Below are positions 46,985 to 59,421 of a DNA stretch of 64,000 bases, piece by piece. The notes beneath the pieces were generated by a model. The model did not search any database, was not told the origin of the DNA, and was given only the letters and a program-made list of their open reading frames with translations. This DNA is from Corylus avellana (taxonomy: Eukaryota; Streptophyta; Magnoliopsida; Fagales; Betulaceae): positions 44,936,383-45,000,382 of the forward strand of contig NC_081541.1 of the NCBI RefSeq assembly GCF_901000735.1, read 5' to 3'. Made by a program: the position numbers and the translations under genes. Each line of letters begins with the position of its first letter. The first letter of the stretch is position 1.

Positions 46985-47923
46985 AATATATATATACATT
47001 TTTTTCATGCCTTTGTATGCGATAGGTGAACTTTTAGATTCAATGTTCTTGCTCCTGGACAGGTGAACACTTGGAGCTTACGAAGGATTTCTAAGTTTGG
47101 TTATGTAAGAGGGCATGCAACAAAGGAAGAGATGAACTTTGAGGTTTGTATGCTCAAACTCTAGCTGACTAGACAAGATATAGTAAATCCAAAAATACAA
47201 AGGAAAATTGAGCCTAAGGCCCCCAATAAAATAATGCTCAAAATAGCAATAGTATAATGAAGTTTTATTTTATATATTAAAGAAAAAGACTTGTAATTAA
47301 GGACCCAATTATGGTCAAGAAGCTCTTTAATTAAGGCCCTATATTGAAATTTAAGAGGAAAAGAACGAGAAAACTGAAAAATCACATAATTAGCACCCTT
47401 AAAACAATAACTAAACTCGTAATTTTGTCTAAACTTAAAATCAACATATGTTGGCTAAGTTCGTTCATAGGACTTAGTACCCATGAGTTCTTTCTTAATC
47501 CACCAATCTATGTAAGCTTATTATCTTCTCAATGTAAGACTATGGTGTTACAGTTTTGATTTGACGTAAAGATGATCGAAAATAGTTTTTTAAGTATTTT
47601 ATAAGTATCTTAAACAAATAAAGCCCTTAAGAAGACCATAATGTCAATTAGTTAATACTTTTAATGTGAAACCTTAGAACTGTAGAATGGCAATACAACA
47701 CACACACACAGACATATTCTTTGTATATATGTGTGAAAGTTCTCTCATCGATCTGTTTTCATCAATTTTACAGTTTGTGAATGCTGAAACGAGGGAAATT
47801 GAGGACAACTTCCGCATCATTAAAAAGCAGAGTGACAAATTTGTAGATGTCTCACAAATAATGTCTCGCTTCGCGGGGATGGCAGTTGATGAGTTCAACA
47901 CAGAGAAAGACGTTGAGTTGTAG
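41032..47923 (+). CDS. Purple acid phosphatase, PAP1/24/27 clade (array unit B)
   Basis: Thirteen exons with phases identical to unit A: 41032-41384, 41514-41601, 43494-43760, 44033-44141, 44316-44430, 45105-45237, 45551-45738, 45896-46082, 46165-46232, 46563-46653, 46750-46941, 47063-47143, 47774-47923; about 673 residues. There is a signal peptide, an N-terminal Fn3-like region and the full metallophosphoesterase core (GDMG, GDISY, GNHE, FMGH, GHVH), so all metal ligands are kept. Predicted apoplastic phosphatase or phosphodiesterase; the 'inactive' name of the clade is not explained by missing ligands. The last exon is longer than in A or D and adds about 30 residues (KKQSDKFVDVSQIMSRFAGM and more). 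A TATATAGG element at about 40878 precedes the ATG by 150 bases. Intron 2 (1.9 kb) carries a MITE and a TTA repeat. Confidence 0.9.
42277..42675. mobile_element. MITE in PAP unit B intron 2
   Basis: Inverted ends built on AAATGGGACACGTGTCCCAC at the left and GTGGGACACATGTCCCATTT at the right, each itself palindromic. Inside are inverted CCACCCCC / GGGGGTGG arms (CCCCAACTTGCAAAAGG mirrored by CCTTTTGCAAGTTGGGG, sense and antisense). Non-coding. No clear target duplication. Confidence 0.65.
42919..42973. repeat. (TTA)n microsatellite
   Basis: Two TTA/ATT tracts separated by a short interruption, in PAP unit B intron 2. Confidence 0.85.
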
Positions 47924-49819
47924 TGCGTGCCTCTTCTTTCTGAGCAGGATCTCTCTCATCAGAGAGAAACCAGAAATTGTGATATGGGACAAAAATATAA
48001 AAATACTTTTTTAGAGGGGAAATGAAATAAAAACCACATTTCACATACGATTTTTCTTCCTTGTGATCATGCATTCTCGGTTTAATTTCTTGTGCACTTG
48101 AAGAGAAATTAACAGGAAGGATATTTTGAAAAATGTTGGTGTACGGAACTAGTAATGGCCTCAAGTTGCCACTAGGGAAGAGCTTCGTTTGCAAAAGAGG
48201 TAAAAGACGTCGTAAGCTTGTCGGCCCCTTAGGGTTGGAGAGAGTACTCCAATGCTCAAGTCAATAAGGAGTGCGAGAGAGAGCTTTCTCAAGTAAGGAA
48301 AGCATTATTGATAAAAGTGTAAAATAGTGAAAATGTGTACCTTAGGCCTTATATGTAAGCATGCCGAGTATTCTAGAGTCTTCTGAAGTCTCCTAGAGGG
48401 GTAATAGCTCTAGGTCCATTGGGTCTTGGCCTCTTTCAATGGGCTAGAGGTAAGTTTATTCTGACTCTTTTTATGCCGTGGGCTTTTAGGTGATTTTTAG
48501 GTCCTATAGAAAGCATAGATAATTCCTACAAAACGTCTTAGAATAAATCAAACCCGGGAATCTCATAATCACGAGAATCCTATCAAATTCTTAATTAATC
48601 ACTCACAAATTCTCAGGCATCACATTTTTTGTAATGCAAATACGGAGGACTATTAGATTATCCAAACCAAACGCCACATCTGAGCTAGCTAGTCTTCAAG
48701 TAAAATATTTGATATAACGCGACACAATACCATTTAGACTTAAAAAGTTAAACCTTTAAATTTAGATTCAATTATGTTATATTAATCACTCACTACGTAA
48801 CTACTACCAATTAAATTGAACTTGACTACTTAAAAAAAAATTACAAACAAAACAAAAAGAAACAGGGAAAATAATAAGAGAGCAGGGTGTGGAAAGCAAT
48901 GAATAAGCAACGACCACTGTGATTTCAAAAGTAAGGCTCGTGAGTGATGACACATGAATCATGATGCAGCACGATCATGATTATTAAAGGATGCATGCAG
49001 AACATGCATCTTCATACATACACCATGCATTTCAGAAAGAAAAAGAAAAAGAAAAAGAAAAACAGATGGGTATAATTATCCTCATGAACTTCAAAGTCAA
49101 ACCAGACAAAAAAAGCTTCGGAGAAAAATCCGGACAAGTAAAAAGACAAAACCGATAGTTAGCGGCCAGCCACCTCCGTGGTGTTAGAACTTCAGAAAAC
49201 CAAAGCGCATGCACCACGTAATGTTCTCCACACAATTAAGCTCCATATTTGTAGCATCCACTCAAATTAAGTGACAGATTCGAAAGAAAAGGAAAGAAAA
49301 AAAAAAAAAAAAAAAAAGGTTAGGAAACTTCAATTACACCCTCGAAGTATAATTGATTTTGTGATTATAATTTCGAAGTTTAAAAATTTATAACGACGGT
49401 ATCAAAAAAATTGATAAAATTAAAATGGGTTGCAATTTATGATACCGGCAGTGTAAATTTTTTAATTTTAAGGTTATGATTGCAAAACTGCTTATATTTC
49501 GCAGGAGTAAGTGAAGTTTTGAAAAAAGTTATGAAAACAAAAACAAAATATATAAAAAAAAAAAAATGGTGAAATTAGAAATAGTTGAAACATAGAATAC
49601 CTACATTGCAAATTTTTAAATTTTAAGAATATAATTACAAAACTGCTTATACTTTGCAGGTGTTTAAGTAAACTTTTCTACAAAAGTTTTGAAAACAAAA
49701 AGAAAATATAAAAGAAACCCAAGAATAATAACCTTCTTGTCTACCTTTAGAATCTCAAATTTTCAGTACTACAATATTTTAATCCTTTTTTTTCTTTTTC
49801 CTCCTTTCATTCTTGTCTG
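47924..49819. other. Intergenic between PAP units B and C, with LTR-like remnant
   Basis: From about 48150 to 48600 the sequence resembles a plant LTR fragment (GGAGAGAGTACTCCAATGCT, CAAGTCAATAAGGAGTGCGA and a GGGTCTTGGCC block). No partner LTR or target duplication is seen. At about 49319-49520 and 49568-49690 there are two related MITE-like pieces ending GCAAAACTGCTTATA..GCAGG..GAAGTTTTG. No gene supported. Confidence 0.4.
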
Positions 49820-50161
49820 ATGGAGTACTATTCCACTTCTTGGGCATTCAAATTTTTCTTTTTCTTTCTTATCATCCTTCTTGGTTCTTCTTCTTCTTCT
49901 TATTCGTCATTGTTGCCATCTTTGACGATCAACTCTACAGCAATGCATCGAAATCACACTGTGATATCGGAGTTTCGGGTACTAAATAGAAAAATCTTTT
50001 CCGACTGTCCAGATCTGAACCCTTTTCTTCAAATTAGTGTTAGTCCCTTTTCCAACATTTCTGACGAAGAGTACGTCAATGTTACCGTTGGTGGAGTTTT
50101 GTTTCCTTCAAAGCTTGATTGGGTCGCCATGGTTGCACCAGCTTATTCTGAGTAAGAAGTG

Positions 50162-50207
<46 letters not shown>

Positions 50208-50379
50208 CAAAAACTTTGTTTTATTTTTTTTGATCATGTGTTTATGATGTTTGTGTTTATCTCCTTGTTCCTTTTTCCATTACAAATGCAGTGTCTCGAG
50301 TTGTTTATCGAACTTTGCTCTCTATGTTCAGACTGGTGATCTTAGCCAACTTCCTTTGCTCTGCCATTATCCCGTTAAG
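49820..50379 (+). pseudogene. Purple acid phosphatase array unit C, exons 1-2 only
   Basis: Exon 1 (49820-50151) gives a signal peptide and the start of the N-terminal region (ISEFRVLNRKIFSDCPDLNP ... VGGVLFPSKLDWVAMVAPAY). Exon 2 (50292-50379) gives NFALYVQTGDLSQLPLLCHY and PVK. Both keep the reading frame and the splice signals of units A, B and D. No exon 3-13 equivalent follows before unit D begins at 52229. It is either a truncated duplicate or an alternative promoter and first two exons that splice into exon 3 of unit D at 54374; the phases would allow that. Intron 1 contains (CT)n and (AT)n tracts. Confidence 0.75.
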
Positions 50380-52079
50380 GTAAGCCAATGACTAAATTCT
50401 ATTATGTTGTGTATTTACACCATCTTCTAGAATTCCTAAAGTATTGGACGGCGGACCAAATCGACTGCAATTGATCGTTTTGATTGCAGTCAATTAAGAG
50501 AGAATTCCGATGGAGCTCACCTGTCTGAACCCTATTGGAGTCCTCTCTTATGTAGGTGTCAAGTAGCCTGCAATTTGGGCAAAGAATTACAGTCAATCTT
50601 GATCTATTAATGGATTTAATAGAAGTAAATGTTAATACAACAAATTTCAAATCATTTCATATGAAAAAAACAAAAAAAAACAAAATGTTGTAGAATATTT
50701 TAAGAATTTTGATCGGGTGCTGACGTGGTACTATCAATTTCTAATTTTAAAAGAATTTAAAGATTTTTTTTTTTAATTTATTATTCCGAACGTTGAGTAG
50801 TTAACTAATCGTGCAGAATAGCATTTACGGTTCGAACTATATATATATTGTGACCAAAAAAATCTAAACAGTATGCCGAACAAACCATTTGTAGGTTGCT
50901 TATGGAAAAAGAAAAGGAAAACATTATAGGCCGGCTAGATGGACAATTTTTGACATGGCATTTGAAATTAATTGAAAGGCATTGTTGAGTGATTGAGGTC
51001 ACTGCAATTTCTTAGAATTGCAGCAGCTAGCAATTCCAATAGTCTAAATCGTTGCGTCATTAATAAATTTACACAATGAAAAAAAAAAATTAAAAAAAGA
51101 AAAGTAATAGTTCGCCACACAGAGTATGGTAGGGTAAGCCGACTGCTCCCAAGGAAATGATTGACAACTCCCTAATTCTTTTAGAGGTTAGTTAGCCATC
51201 CTAATTAAGGATGTGATTTGGTGCATGGACCACTCCCTCACCATTTGAGGGTGGTGGTTGGTAACCCCAAGGAGTAGTTGCACCACCCCTCGAGCCATCA
51301 GGAGGTGGTGCGAGAACTCTTGACCATTCAGAAGGTGGTGCGACCATGCCCCCAAGCGTTAGGGGGATGAAACCTTGCCTAATATCAAAGTCAAAAGGCT
51401 TTAGGTATTACAATGAATGGATGAATGAAAAGTTCATGTCATTCTTGCAACCTCCCAACAGCCTTCCCTCTAATTAGGGGACAAAGGAAGTGAATCATGT
51501 GATGCCTTTAATTAGTGTAACAAAATTTTCTAGAACTCTTTTCACTTCTTAATTACACTTTGAAAATTCTTGTCAAAACTAGCTTAAGAAACGAATTTTC
51601 AGATGTACGTGCCCCTTGATTGGCTACGAACACACTTTTCAAAACACTTCAAAAAATTCAAAACATTTCTAAAAAAATAAAACACAACAATTTTTAAAGT
51701 TAAAAATAAAATAAAATAAAATTGGTTTTAAAACTCAGAATCCGATCCTAGTGAAAAAGAAAAGCTCCCAAAAAGAAACAAAGACAAAATAGACAGCTGT
51801 TACCCATCTTAGTACGTAGTATCAATAATCAACGCAACCAACTATGTTAATTACGTCAAGAAACCAACCATGTTACTTGAAGCAATTTGGTCCTATACGA
51901 CGAGCAATGCTAAATGTTACGCCTTCATTTTATTGGATTTATGTGAAAATGACACATCAACCATTTGAATGTATCAACTCTTTGTTAGAAGAAAAAAATT
52001 AAAGACGGATGGACACTGCAATGTCAAGTTGCATGTCAACCTGGTAAAATAGTGGTGGAATAATAATGTATTCATGAAG
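50380..52079. other. Intergenic between PAP units C and D
   Basis: No exon of the PAP family is found. It holds a CCACCCC-type dispersed repeat at about 51230-51370 (GGTGGTGCGA repeated) and AT-rich sequence. A MITE-like piece lies at about 51905-52060. Confidence 0.5.
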
Positions 52080-52087
52080 GAATATGC
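52080..52087 (+). promoter_or_regulatory. P1BS-like element of PAP unit D
   Basis: GAATATGC matches the PHR1-binding consensus GNATATNC. It lies 142 bases before the ATG, about 20 bases upstream of a TATA-like ATAAATATT. A matching site is at the same place in unit E. Confidence 0.4.
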
Positions 52088-52228
52088 CTTTTTGTATTCT
52101 CCATAAATATTGGATTCATAACCACACTATTTTCCAACCTTAAAATCTCCATTACCATTCTCATAATCCTTTTTAACCAAATTCGAACATTCCAAAGAAT
52201 TTTCGTTACCTTGTCTTGCAGTTTTCTC

Positions 52229-55200
52229 ATGGAGCCCAGCAATTCCTGTTGGGTTTTCAGACTCTTCATCATATTACTCACATTCTTTCTCAGTTCTTCT
52301 TCTCCTTCTTCGTCATGGCCGTTGCACCCTTCACATATAAACTCCATGGCCATGCACAGAAACCACACATCAATGTCAGATTTTCGGCTCTTAAATAGAA
52401 GAACATTGATGGAGTGCTCCAACGTCACAGACCCTTCTATCAAAATCAAAGTTAGTCGGAAATCCAACCTTGTAGACGAAGAATATCTCAAGGTTACCGT
52501 TAGCCGAGTTTTGCATCCTTCAAAGGGTGACTGGGTCGCCATGATTTCACCTTCTCATTCTAAGTAAGAGATATTTATTTATTTATTTTTCAAAAAAAAA
52601 AAAAAAAAACAAATGTTATTTAAGTAGACTCCTATAAGATTGTTATGCAATTGGAATGTACAACAATTGTACACGAGTCTATTAAACAACATTACTAAAA
52701 AAGAATTAGAAAGAAAGAAATTAAGTTTACTTTCCTCTAACTTAGTTTTTATTATTATTATTTTTTTCTGCCTAGTTTGGTTATCTTTTCTTAAACATGC
52801 AGTGTAGAAAGTTGTCCACCCAATGGGATTCTTTATTTAGAAACTGGCGATTTTGCCAATATTCCTCCTTTACTCTGCCATTATCCCGTCAAGGTAAACA
52901 ATTTTAAATTCAACCAAATGCTATATGGTATTCTTCAATGGTTATTTTTTATTTCCGAGATTGATGCAATTTTTATAAAAATAAATACTTTAATTAAAAC
53001 AAATGAAGCAGCATCAACAGCATGCCTTACCTAATATCTATACAATTATAACATGTAGACCCTCAAGTTTAGTGTGATACTCTAGCTAATGTTGTAATTT
53101 TTCAGTAATGGTGTAATTTATTTACTTCAATTTGGATCATTTTGAGAAATTTATGACTCAGAGTACTTTCCTCCAAATTCTAAAAATTTTGAGTATAAAA
53201 TTTGAACTTGTATTGAGAGGGGTAATAACTCGCTCAAGATAAAAAAAGAAAATACCTTGTATTACTAATGCTATATGCCACATACAGTTTTATTTCACTT
53301 TGCTAATGTGATACTGTCAATCAGTGCTTGATTTATTTTGTTTTTTTTTAACAATGATTGATTGACAGTGTCCATATCAACAAAGTTAGATAAAATAGTG
53401 ATTTCTAGCATTTCTCATTTATCAATAGGCTTCAATTTTCACCGCTCGCTAGTAGTTTTAACTTTGCGTAGAGATTAGTGAGACATCCTATAATTAGTTT
53501 GATATTGGGTGAGTGGATTGTAACGGTATTCAATATTTATGAGTATTAAGTCTAGTATCGGTTCTTTATTTAGGTGATACTAGGTTTTATAAGTAATTTT
53601 AGAAAGTTTCAATTGGAACTTATTAATTTTTTTAGAAGAGTAATGTTATAAACTACATTTTTATCTCATAACTATCTCAAAATACGGACATAATAGTACT
53701 CCCAATCAACTCTTGCATTCTTTTATTATTTATAAAAGAAATTTAATAATTACTTAAAACTGTTGTGAAATAAAAATGTAATTTTTAACATTACTCATTT
53801 TAAAATGATAGCGTAAATATGACTATTATTTTCGCTGTCCATCGTTTTAATTTAATAATATATGTTATATTATAGTTTGTAGAGGTATAGAAGCATCGGA
53901 AGAAAAAAACTAGATAAGATGGCCAAGTTTATAAAGTAACCGACAAATTAAGTCACGTCAAGAAGTCATGACGTTCACGTAAGAACAAAAGGGTGGCTGT
54001 GGTTAATTACGCATCTTTCCGTCCCTTCCAAGGTTTTTGCCTTGTGTCCACCGGCAAAATTCATTTATAGAGTCTAATTTTGTCCATTTCTTTGTTTTAA
54101 CTTCTTAGGATGATCATATAGTTTCCTGAATTCCTATTGTTAATGGTATTACAGATTTTATTATAAATTTCATTCGTACAATCTGATATAACATGTCAGC
54201 CAATAAACAATTAAATTCACTCTCTTATATGAGTTTAAGTTTTTTAGATAAATAATAATTATTTGGTATTCCGCCCGTTCTATATTTCCTTATAAAGAAT
54301 ATGAATTAATAATATCGAAGTCCTTATATATATATTGAATCTTAATAATCTTGTATTTATTTAAAATTTGCAGGCAATGTACATGAGTAAAGATCCAGAC
54401 TATCTGAGTTGCAAGAATAAGCATCGCAAGAAATATAGGAGGGGTAAAGGTATAGTGACGAGCTGCAGAGGAACGTTAACATTTCATGTCATTAACATCA
54501 GAACTGACATCGAATTCGTCTTCTTTGGCGGCGGATTTGAAACGCCTTGCGTTTTGGCAAGATCACCTCCCATCAATTTTGCCAATCCAATTAAGCCTTT
54601 ATATGGACATATCTCAAGTGTAGATTCAACTGGAACCTCGGTGAGTCACCATCTTTACTAATTAATTAAGATTAATTAATGCATTCATAAAAGGAAAGGT
54701 AATATAAAACGGGACTTCGGTCTCCAGAAATTTGCTTCTCGAATTAGTAAAATTGTTGGGAATTCCTTATGAAACTTACTAATTTGAGAATAAAAAAAAT
54801 AAATAAAAAAAAAGAGGGTGGGGGGGTGTGGATTTGGGTCCTTATGAAACTTACTAACAATAAATTTTTTTTTTTTTCTCATTTGGTAAGTGAATAGTGC
54901 TCACCAATTTTAGTGAGTATTATAGCAGCTCACCAAATTTGGAGTTAAATTAACTTATCAGATATGGGTTATACTTCACCCGAATTTACATCCCAGCTAG
55001 CCCAAATAACTTTTCGCTAGCCGGGTGTAAATGCTCGAACGGCTTAAGAGTGATATCTTTCAATGAGTCCATATATCTTGCCTCCTGGTATAGATAATGA
55101 GGCTTGACAACTTGAGCCAACAGAAACAGCTTGTTTAACAAAATTAACAAATTGTCAAATTAGAAATGAGAAAAATTGTCAGATTAGAAATGAACAAATT

Positions 55201-58200
55201 GTCGAAGGTGTAGCTGTTGCTACTGATATTATAAGCATCATGGGGCTGGTTTAACCCATACCAAGAAACCATGTGAAGCTACCATGCATGCATTACTCTA
55301 ATTTGAACTCTTGAACATGACATGTGATGCAGATGAGATTAACATGGGTTAGTGGAGCTAAGGAACCTCAACAAGTACAATATGGAGATGGAAAAACACT
55401 GACATCACAAGTTACTACATTTACACAAGATAATATGTGTAGTGAGTTCCTCAACATACTACTTTTCTTTGCTCCTTTTATCCCAAACATAAGGATATAT
55501 ATATATATATATATTGTTGGAGTCCTTCTCTTTGACAGCCATTAAATTTGCATTTGGTATATTTTATTTTATTTTTTAAAAAAATATACTTTAGCCCTTT
55601 GAACTACTACTACATTTTCATTTATTCCTTCAAAATTAAAAAGCAGCTTTGAGGTCCTTGAACTATATTACTTGTCAAATTAGATACTTTTGTATTTTTC
55701 TCCTCAAATTTCCATTGAAGTTATAAGTTTAGAGATATAAATGAAAATATGATAGTACCTCAAGAGACTAAAGTATATTTTCTCATTTTTTGGTGAACAT
55801 CATATATAAAAGAGGGCAATTACATATGGCTGTCACCATCATCATATATAGATACCCTTTTCCTTCCTCTTAATTATCTTCTACTTAGATTTTGCTCCTG
55901 TGTTCTGAAATTGACAGATTCAAGTAGTTTTCAAAGTCCAGCAAAGGATTTTGGGTGGCATGACCCAGGATACATTCATTCTGCAGTAATGACAGGACTT
56001 GAACCTTCAAGCAAATTCTCCTACAGATATGGAAGGTTTTAGCAACCTTCTTTTCACCAACTACAGATATGGAAAGTTCTGAAATTTAATCATTTTATTA
56101 ATATTCTAACACGTACGTACTGCAGTGACTTAGCTGGTTGGAGTGAACAAATCCAATTTCGAACTCCACCTGCAGGAGGATCAGATGAGCTCAAGTTCAT
56201 AGCATATGGGGATATGGGAAAGGCTCCTCGTGATGCTTCTGCCGAGCACTTTATTCAGGTAAGGATAGGATACACTTGCTGCTGCAAATATAGTTAGACC
56301 CAAAATTTAATTTGTTTTCACAAAATTTTCAAGGTTTTCTGGTTTAAGCAAATCCCAATGAATGAACAAAGTCTAGTACTATCCAAAATGAATAAATCTT
56401 GCACTAATAACATGTTAATAACAGTGCATTATGGTGATTTTAGTCTTTTACTTCTTGAAACACAAATCTATTGACCCCTGTTTTTTTTTTTTTATATATT
56501 ATTTTGTGATACATATATAGCCGGGGTCTCTCTCAGTGATTGATGCCATCGCAGATGAAATAGATTCTAACAAGGTAGACTCAATCTTCCACATTGGAGA
56601 TATAAGCTATGCCACTGGCTTTTTAGTTGAATGGGATTTTTTCCTTCAACAAATAAGCCCTGTAGCATCACGAGTTTCTTATATGACTGCAATTGGAAAC
56701 CATGAGAGGTACCTTTCTCATATGCATACTTTAATAAGTATTTTTTTTAAGTCATTTTTGTTAGAATATATTACAAGATTTGATTGATTTATTAATTCAA
56801 ATTATATATAATACTCTTCGTTATGTGAGGATACGTAAAATATTTAATTGTAATGAGAGGTGAATAACGGAGACATGGTTTGAACTTATAACACCTACTC
56901 TGATATGCTTTTATATCTGCACCTTTTTTTTCTTTTTTTTGTCTTTTTCAGAGATTACGAAGATTCGGGGTCAGTATATACATTAACTGATTCAGGAGGA
57001 GAATGTGGAATTCCTTATGAAACATACTTTCCCATGCCAACCTCAGGAAATGATAAGCCCTGGTATTCCATAGAACAAGGAGGTGTTCACTTCACAGTGA
57101 TTTCAATTGAGCATAATTGGACACAAAAATATGAGCAGGTTAGATTAATCAAACGCTTTATGTCCTTTATGCATGTTTATCTCCTAATCTGACATCACCT
57201 TCTTTTAAATATATGCAAAATGTTTCAGTATGAGTGGATGAAAAATGACATGGCTTCCATCAATCGATCAAAAACTCCTTGGTTAGTTTTCACTGGGTAA
57301 GTGAATCTTACATATTTTAACACTATTCTCTTCGAATTAATGTTGATGCTAAGTGAAAAGACTAGGTAGATTGAGGGACATTGTGATCTTTTTAATGTTA
57401 ATTGGACATTGCAAATAAGATGGTAGTTTCTCACATTAAAGTAACTACCTCTTGTCTTGTAACTGTGTGCTCAAAATAGACATATGTAAATTGCAGGCAT
57501 AGACCCATGTATTCTTCTGCAATAGGATTACTTAATGTGGACGACAGATTTGTTGAGGAAGTAGAACCATTACTCTTGGAAAGCAAAGTAAGTCCTTTTG
57601 GCCTAAGTAGCCATATTCCTGAATTTCTTTGATATGAACTTGTGTTCTTCTCTTTGGTTACTATTTATCAGGTTGATCTGGTTCTCTTTGGCCATGTTCA
57701 TAATTATGAGAGATCCTGCTCAGTTTACAAAAAAGAGTGCAAGGCCTTTCCTATAAAAGATGTAAATGGGATAGATGTATATGATCACAGCAATTATAGT
57801 GCCCCAGTGCATGTAATTATTGGTATGGCTGGCTTTTCCTTGGACAAGTTCCCAGATCATGTAAGTTCATCCCAGACTCCCTATCTCTCCATATATATTA
57901 TGCACGCATATATCCATGCAGGGACGGAACTAAAATTTCTCATTAGAAGACCAAAGTATGAACGAGGGGCCAAGCTGAAAGAGGGAAAACACGCCCCGTG
58001 GTTCCTCCCCTGCTCATGCATGTATGCATAGGTCTGATAAGTGAACTTGATCTCTTACATTGGAATAGGTGGAAAGCTGGAGTCTATCAAGGATTTCCCA
58101 GTTTGGTTATCTCAGAGGGCATGCAACAAAGAAAGAGTTCAACTTAGAGGTTAGTATATATATGCATGCACTTCTAGCTAGAATCTACTCTTACACATTT

Positions 58201-58302
58201 ATGTTGTCTCACTCATTTCCTTCACTTTGGCAGTTGGTAAATTCAGGTACAAAGAAAGTTAAGGACAGCTTCCGCATCATTAAATCTCAAGCTTCCTCAT
58301 GA
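52229..58302 (+). CDS. Purple acid phosphatase, PAP1/24/27 clade (array unit D)
   Basis: Thirteen exons: 52229-52563, 52803-52893, 54374-54640, 55333-55441, 55918-56035, 56126-56258, 56521-56708, 56952-57138, 57229-57296, 57497-57587, 57672-57860, 58069-58149, 58234-58302; about 641 residues. Signal peptide, N-terminal Fn3-like region, and the complete ligand set: GDMG, GDISY, GNHE, FTGH, GHVHNYER. Oddity in exon 3: where units A and B have an acidic/neutral loop with four Cys (CTKSEC...C...C), this unit has CKNKHRKKYRRGKG, strongly basic, with the two inner Cys lost. The product is probably secreted. Unit D is the closest relative of unit E, and their promoters and first exons are nearly the same. 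Intron 2 is 1.5 kb with MITEs. Confidence 0.9.
53636..53800. mobile_element. MITE in PAP unit D intron 2
   Basis: Ends AGAGTAATGTTATAAACTAC and TTTTTAACATTACTCAT, with inner TTTTTATCTCA mirrored by GAAATAAAAATG. Same family as the elements near 14949 and 37385. A related piece (CTAATGCTATATGCCACA ... ATTTCTAGCATTTC) lies at about 53268-53420. Confidence 0.6.
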
Positions 58303-58743
58303 AAGATTGTTGGAGAAGAGAGAGAGAGAAAGCACCTCCCCCCTTCTGCAAAGTATCACTGAAAGATCTATTTTGTTCAATAAGTAATCAATTTTGATGT
58401 GTTTTGAGCAAATATAATGAATTGAAATGATAGAAGTAAAGCGGAATCTCAACTCTTTGATTACGTTAATTGTGAGAACTTAATTTAGGGTAGGTCTTGA
58501 GTCCTATGTGGTAAAGCTATTTGATAATAATTAAGAATGCATGACGCCTTAACTCGTGTCATGTGTGCGCAGGCACGTGACACTAACCAAAGCCTCAAGA
58601 GTATATACAAAATTAACTTGGTTGGGACAGAAAAGTCAACTTTTTCATTTAAAATTAAGTCATATATTGAAATATATACTCAAAAGTTGTAGACCTCTAG
58701 ATGAAAGAACCCAATTCTACAAGTGAATCAATGAATTCACATC

Positions 58744-58789
<46 letters not shown>

Positions 58790-59060
58790 ACCTTAATTCC
58801 TTCCAAGGGACAGGGATGTGATATCTTTAATTAGTCCAACAAATAATTTGTGCAACATTAAATAGTCATGTCCTCCACTACCTACCGTAGTTAATAGAAT
58901 TGTTGATACTACAGGGGCCGCTTGAAGTTGTTTCCAATTAGAATTTTAGGCGACTTAAAAAAAAAAAAAAAAAACTTTTAGCTTTCTCCAAGTAAATATT
59001 TTTCAAATATAGATATAAATTTCTTACAAAGCGGTCTAATAATGGTATTACCTCATCTCA
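58303..59060. other. 3' flank of PAP unit D
   Basis: No gene. It contains a (TA)n microsatellite at 58746-58787 and an A run at 58957-58974. Confidence 0.6.
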
Positions 59061-59421
59061 TTACTGTGGAAAAAATTGCTCTATCAAGACACGGTCCAAA
59101 ATACAAAGAGGGGTTGTCCCTCTCCACTCAGTATCCTCTCCTAAATCTAGAGCGTGCTTTGCCAAACAGTGAGCTACCCTATTGGCACCTCTCCTGACAT
59201 GGCTGATTTCCCACTGAGAAAAATTCATGAGCAAAGACTTAGCATCATTAATCACCATCCCGTAGCTATTCCAGTAACTACCATCCTGCCGTAGAGCTTG
59301 GACCACTTCAAGCGAATCACCTTCAATGATAATATTTGTAAGGCCTAACCTTTTACCTAGGGCCAATGGTTTCCGCTCTCCGACCGCTTCAGCTGTAGCA
59401 GGATTTATGATGCGAGTGTCC
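59061..59421 (-). pseudogene. RNase H domain fragment of a plant LINE
   Basis: The - strand encodes NPATAEAVGERKPLALGKRL, then IIIEGDSLEVVQAL, SQWEISHVRRGANRVAHCLA and a terminal WRGTTPLCILDRVL. The AEA, EGDS and NxVAHxLA blocks are the C-terminal part of the RVT_3-type RNase H found at the end of plant L1-like elements. The reverse transcriptase and the first catalytic Asp region are absent, so this is a truncated copy. A small host gene of this family is less likely because there is no start or promoter. Confidence 0.75.

Noticed and set aside
48150..48600. Calling a solo LTR
   Set aside because: The words resemble plant LTRs, but neither TG/CA ends nor a target duplication could be fixed, so it is only mentioned as LTR-like.
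52072..52542. 156-codon frame on the - strand over PAP unit D exon 1, and the similar one at 62346-62696
   Set aside because: Antisense shadows of exon 1. Their similarity to each other reflects the recent D/E duplication.
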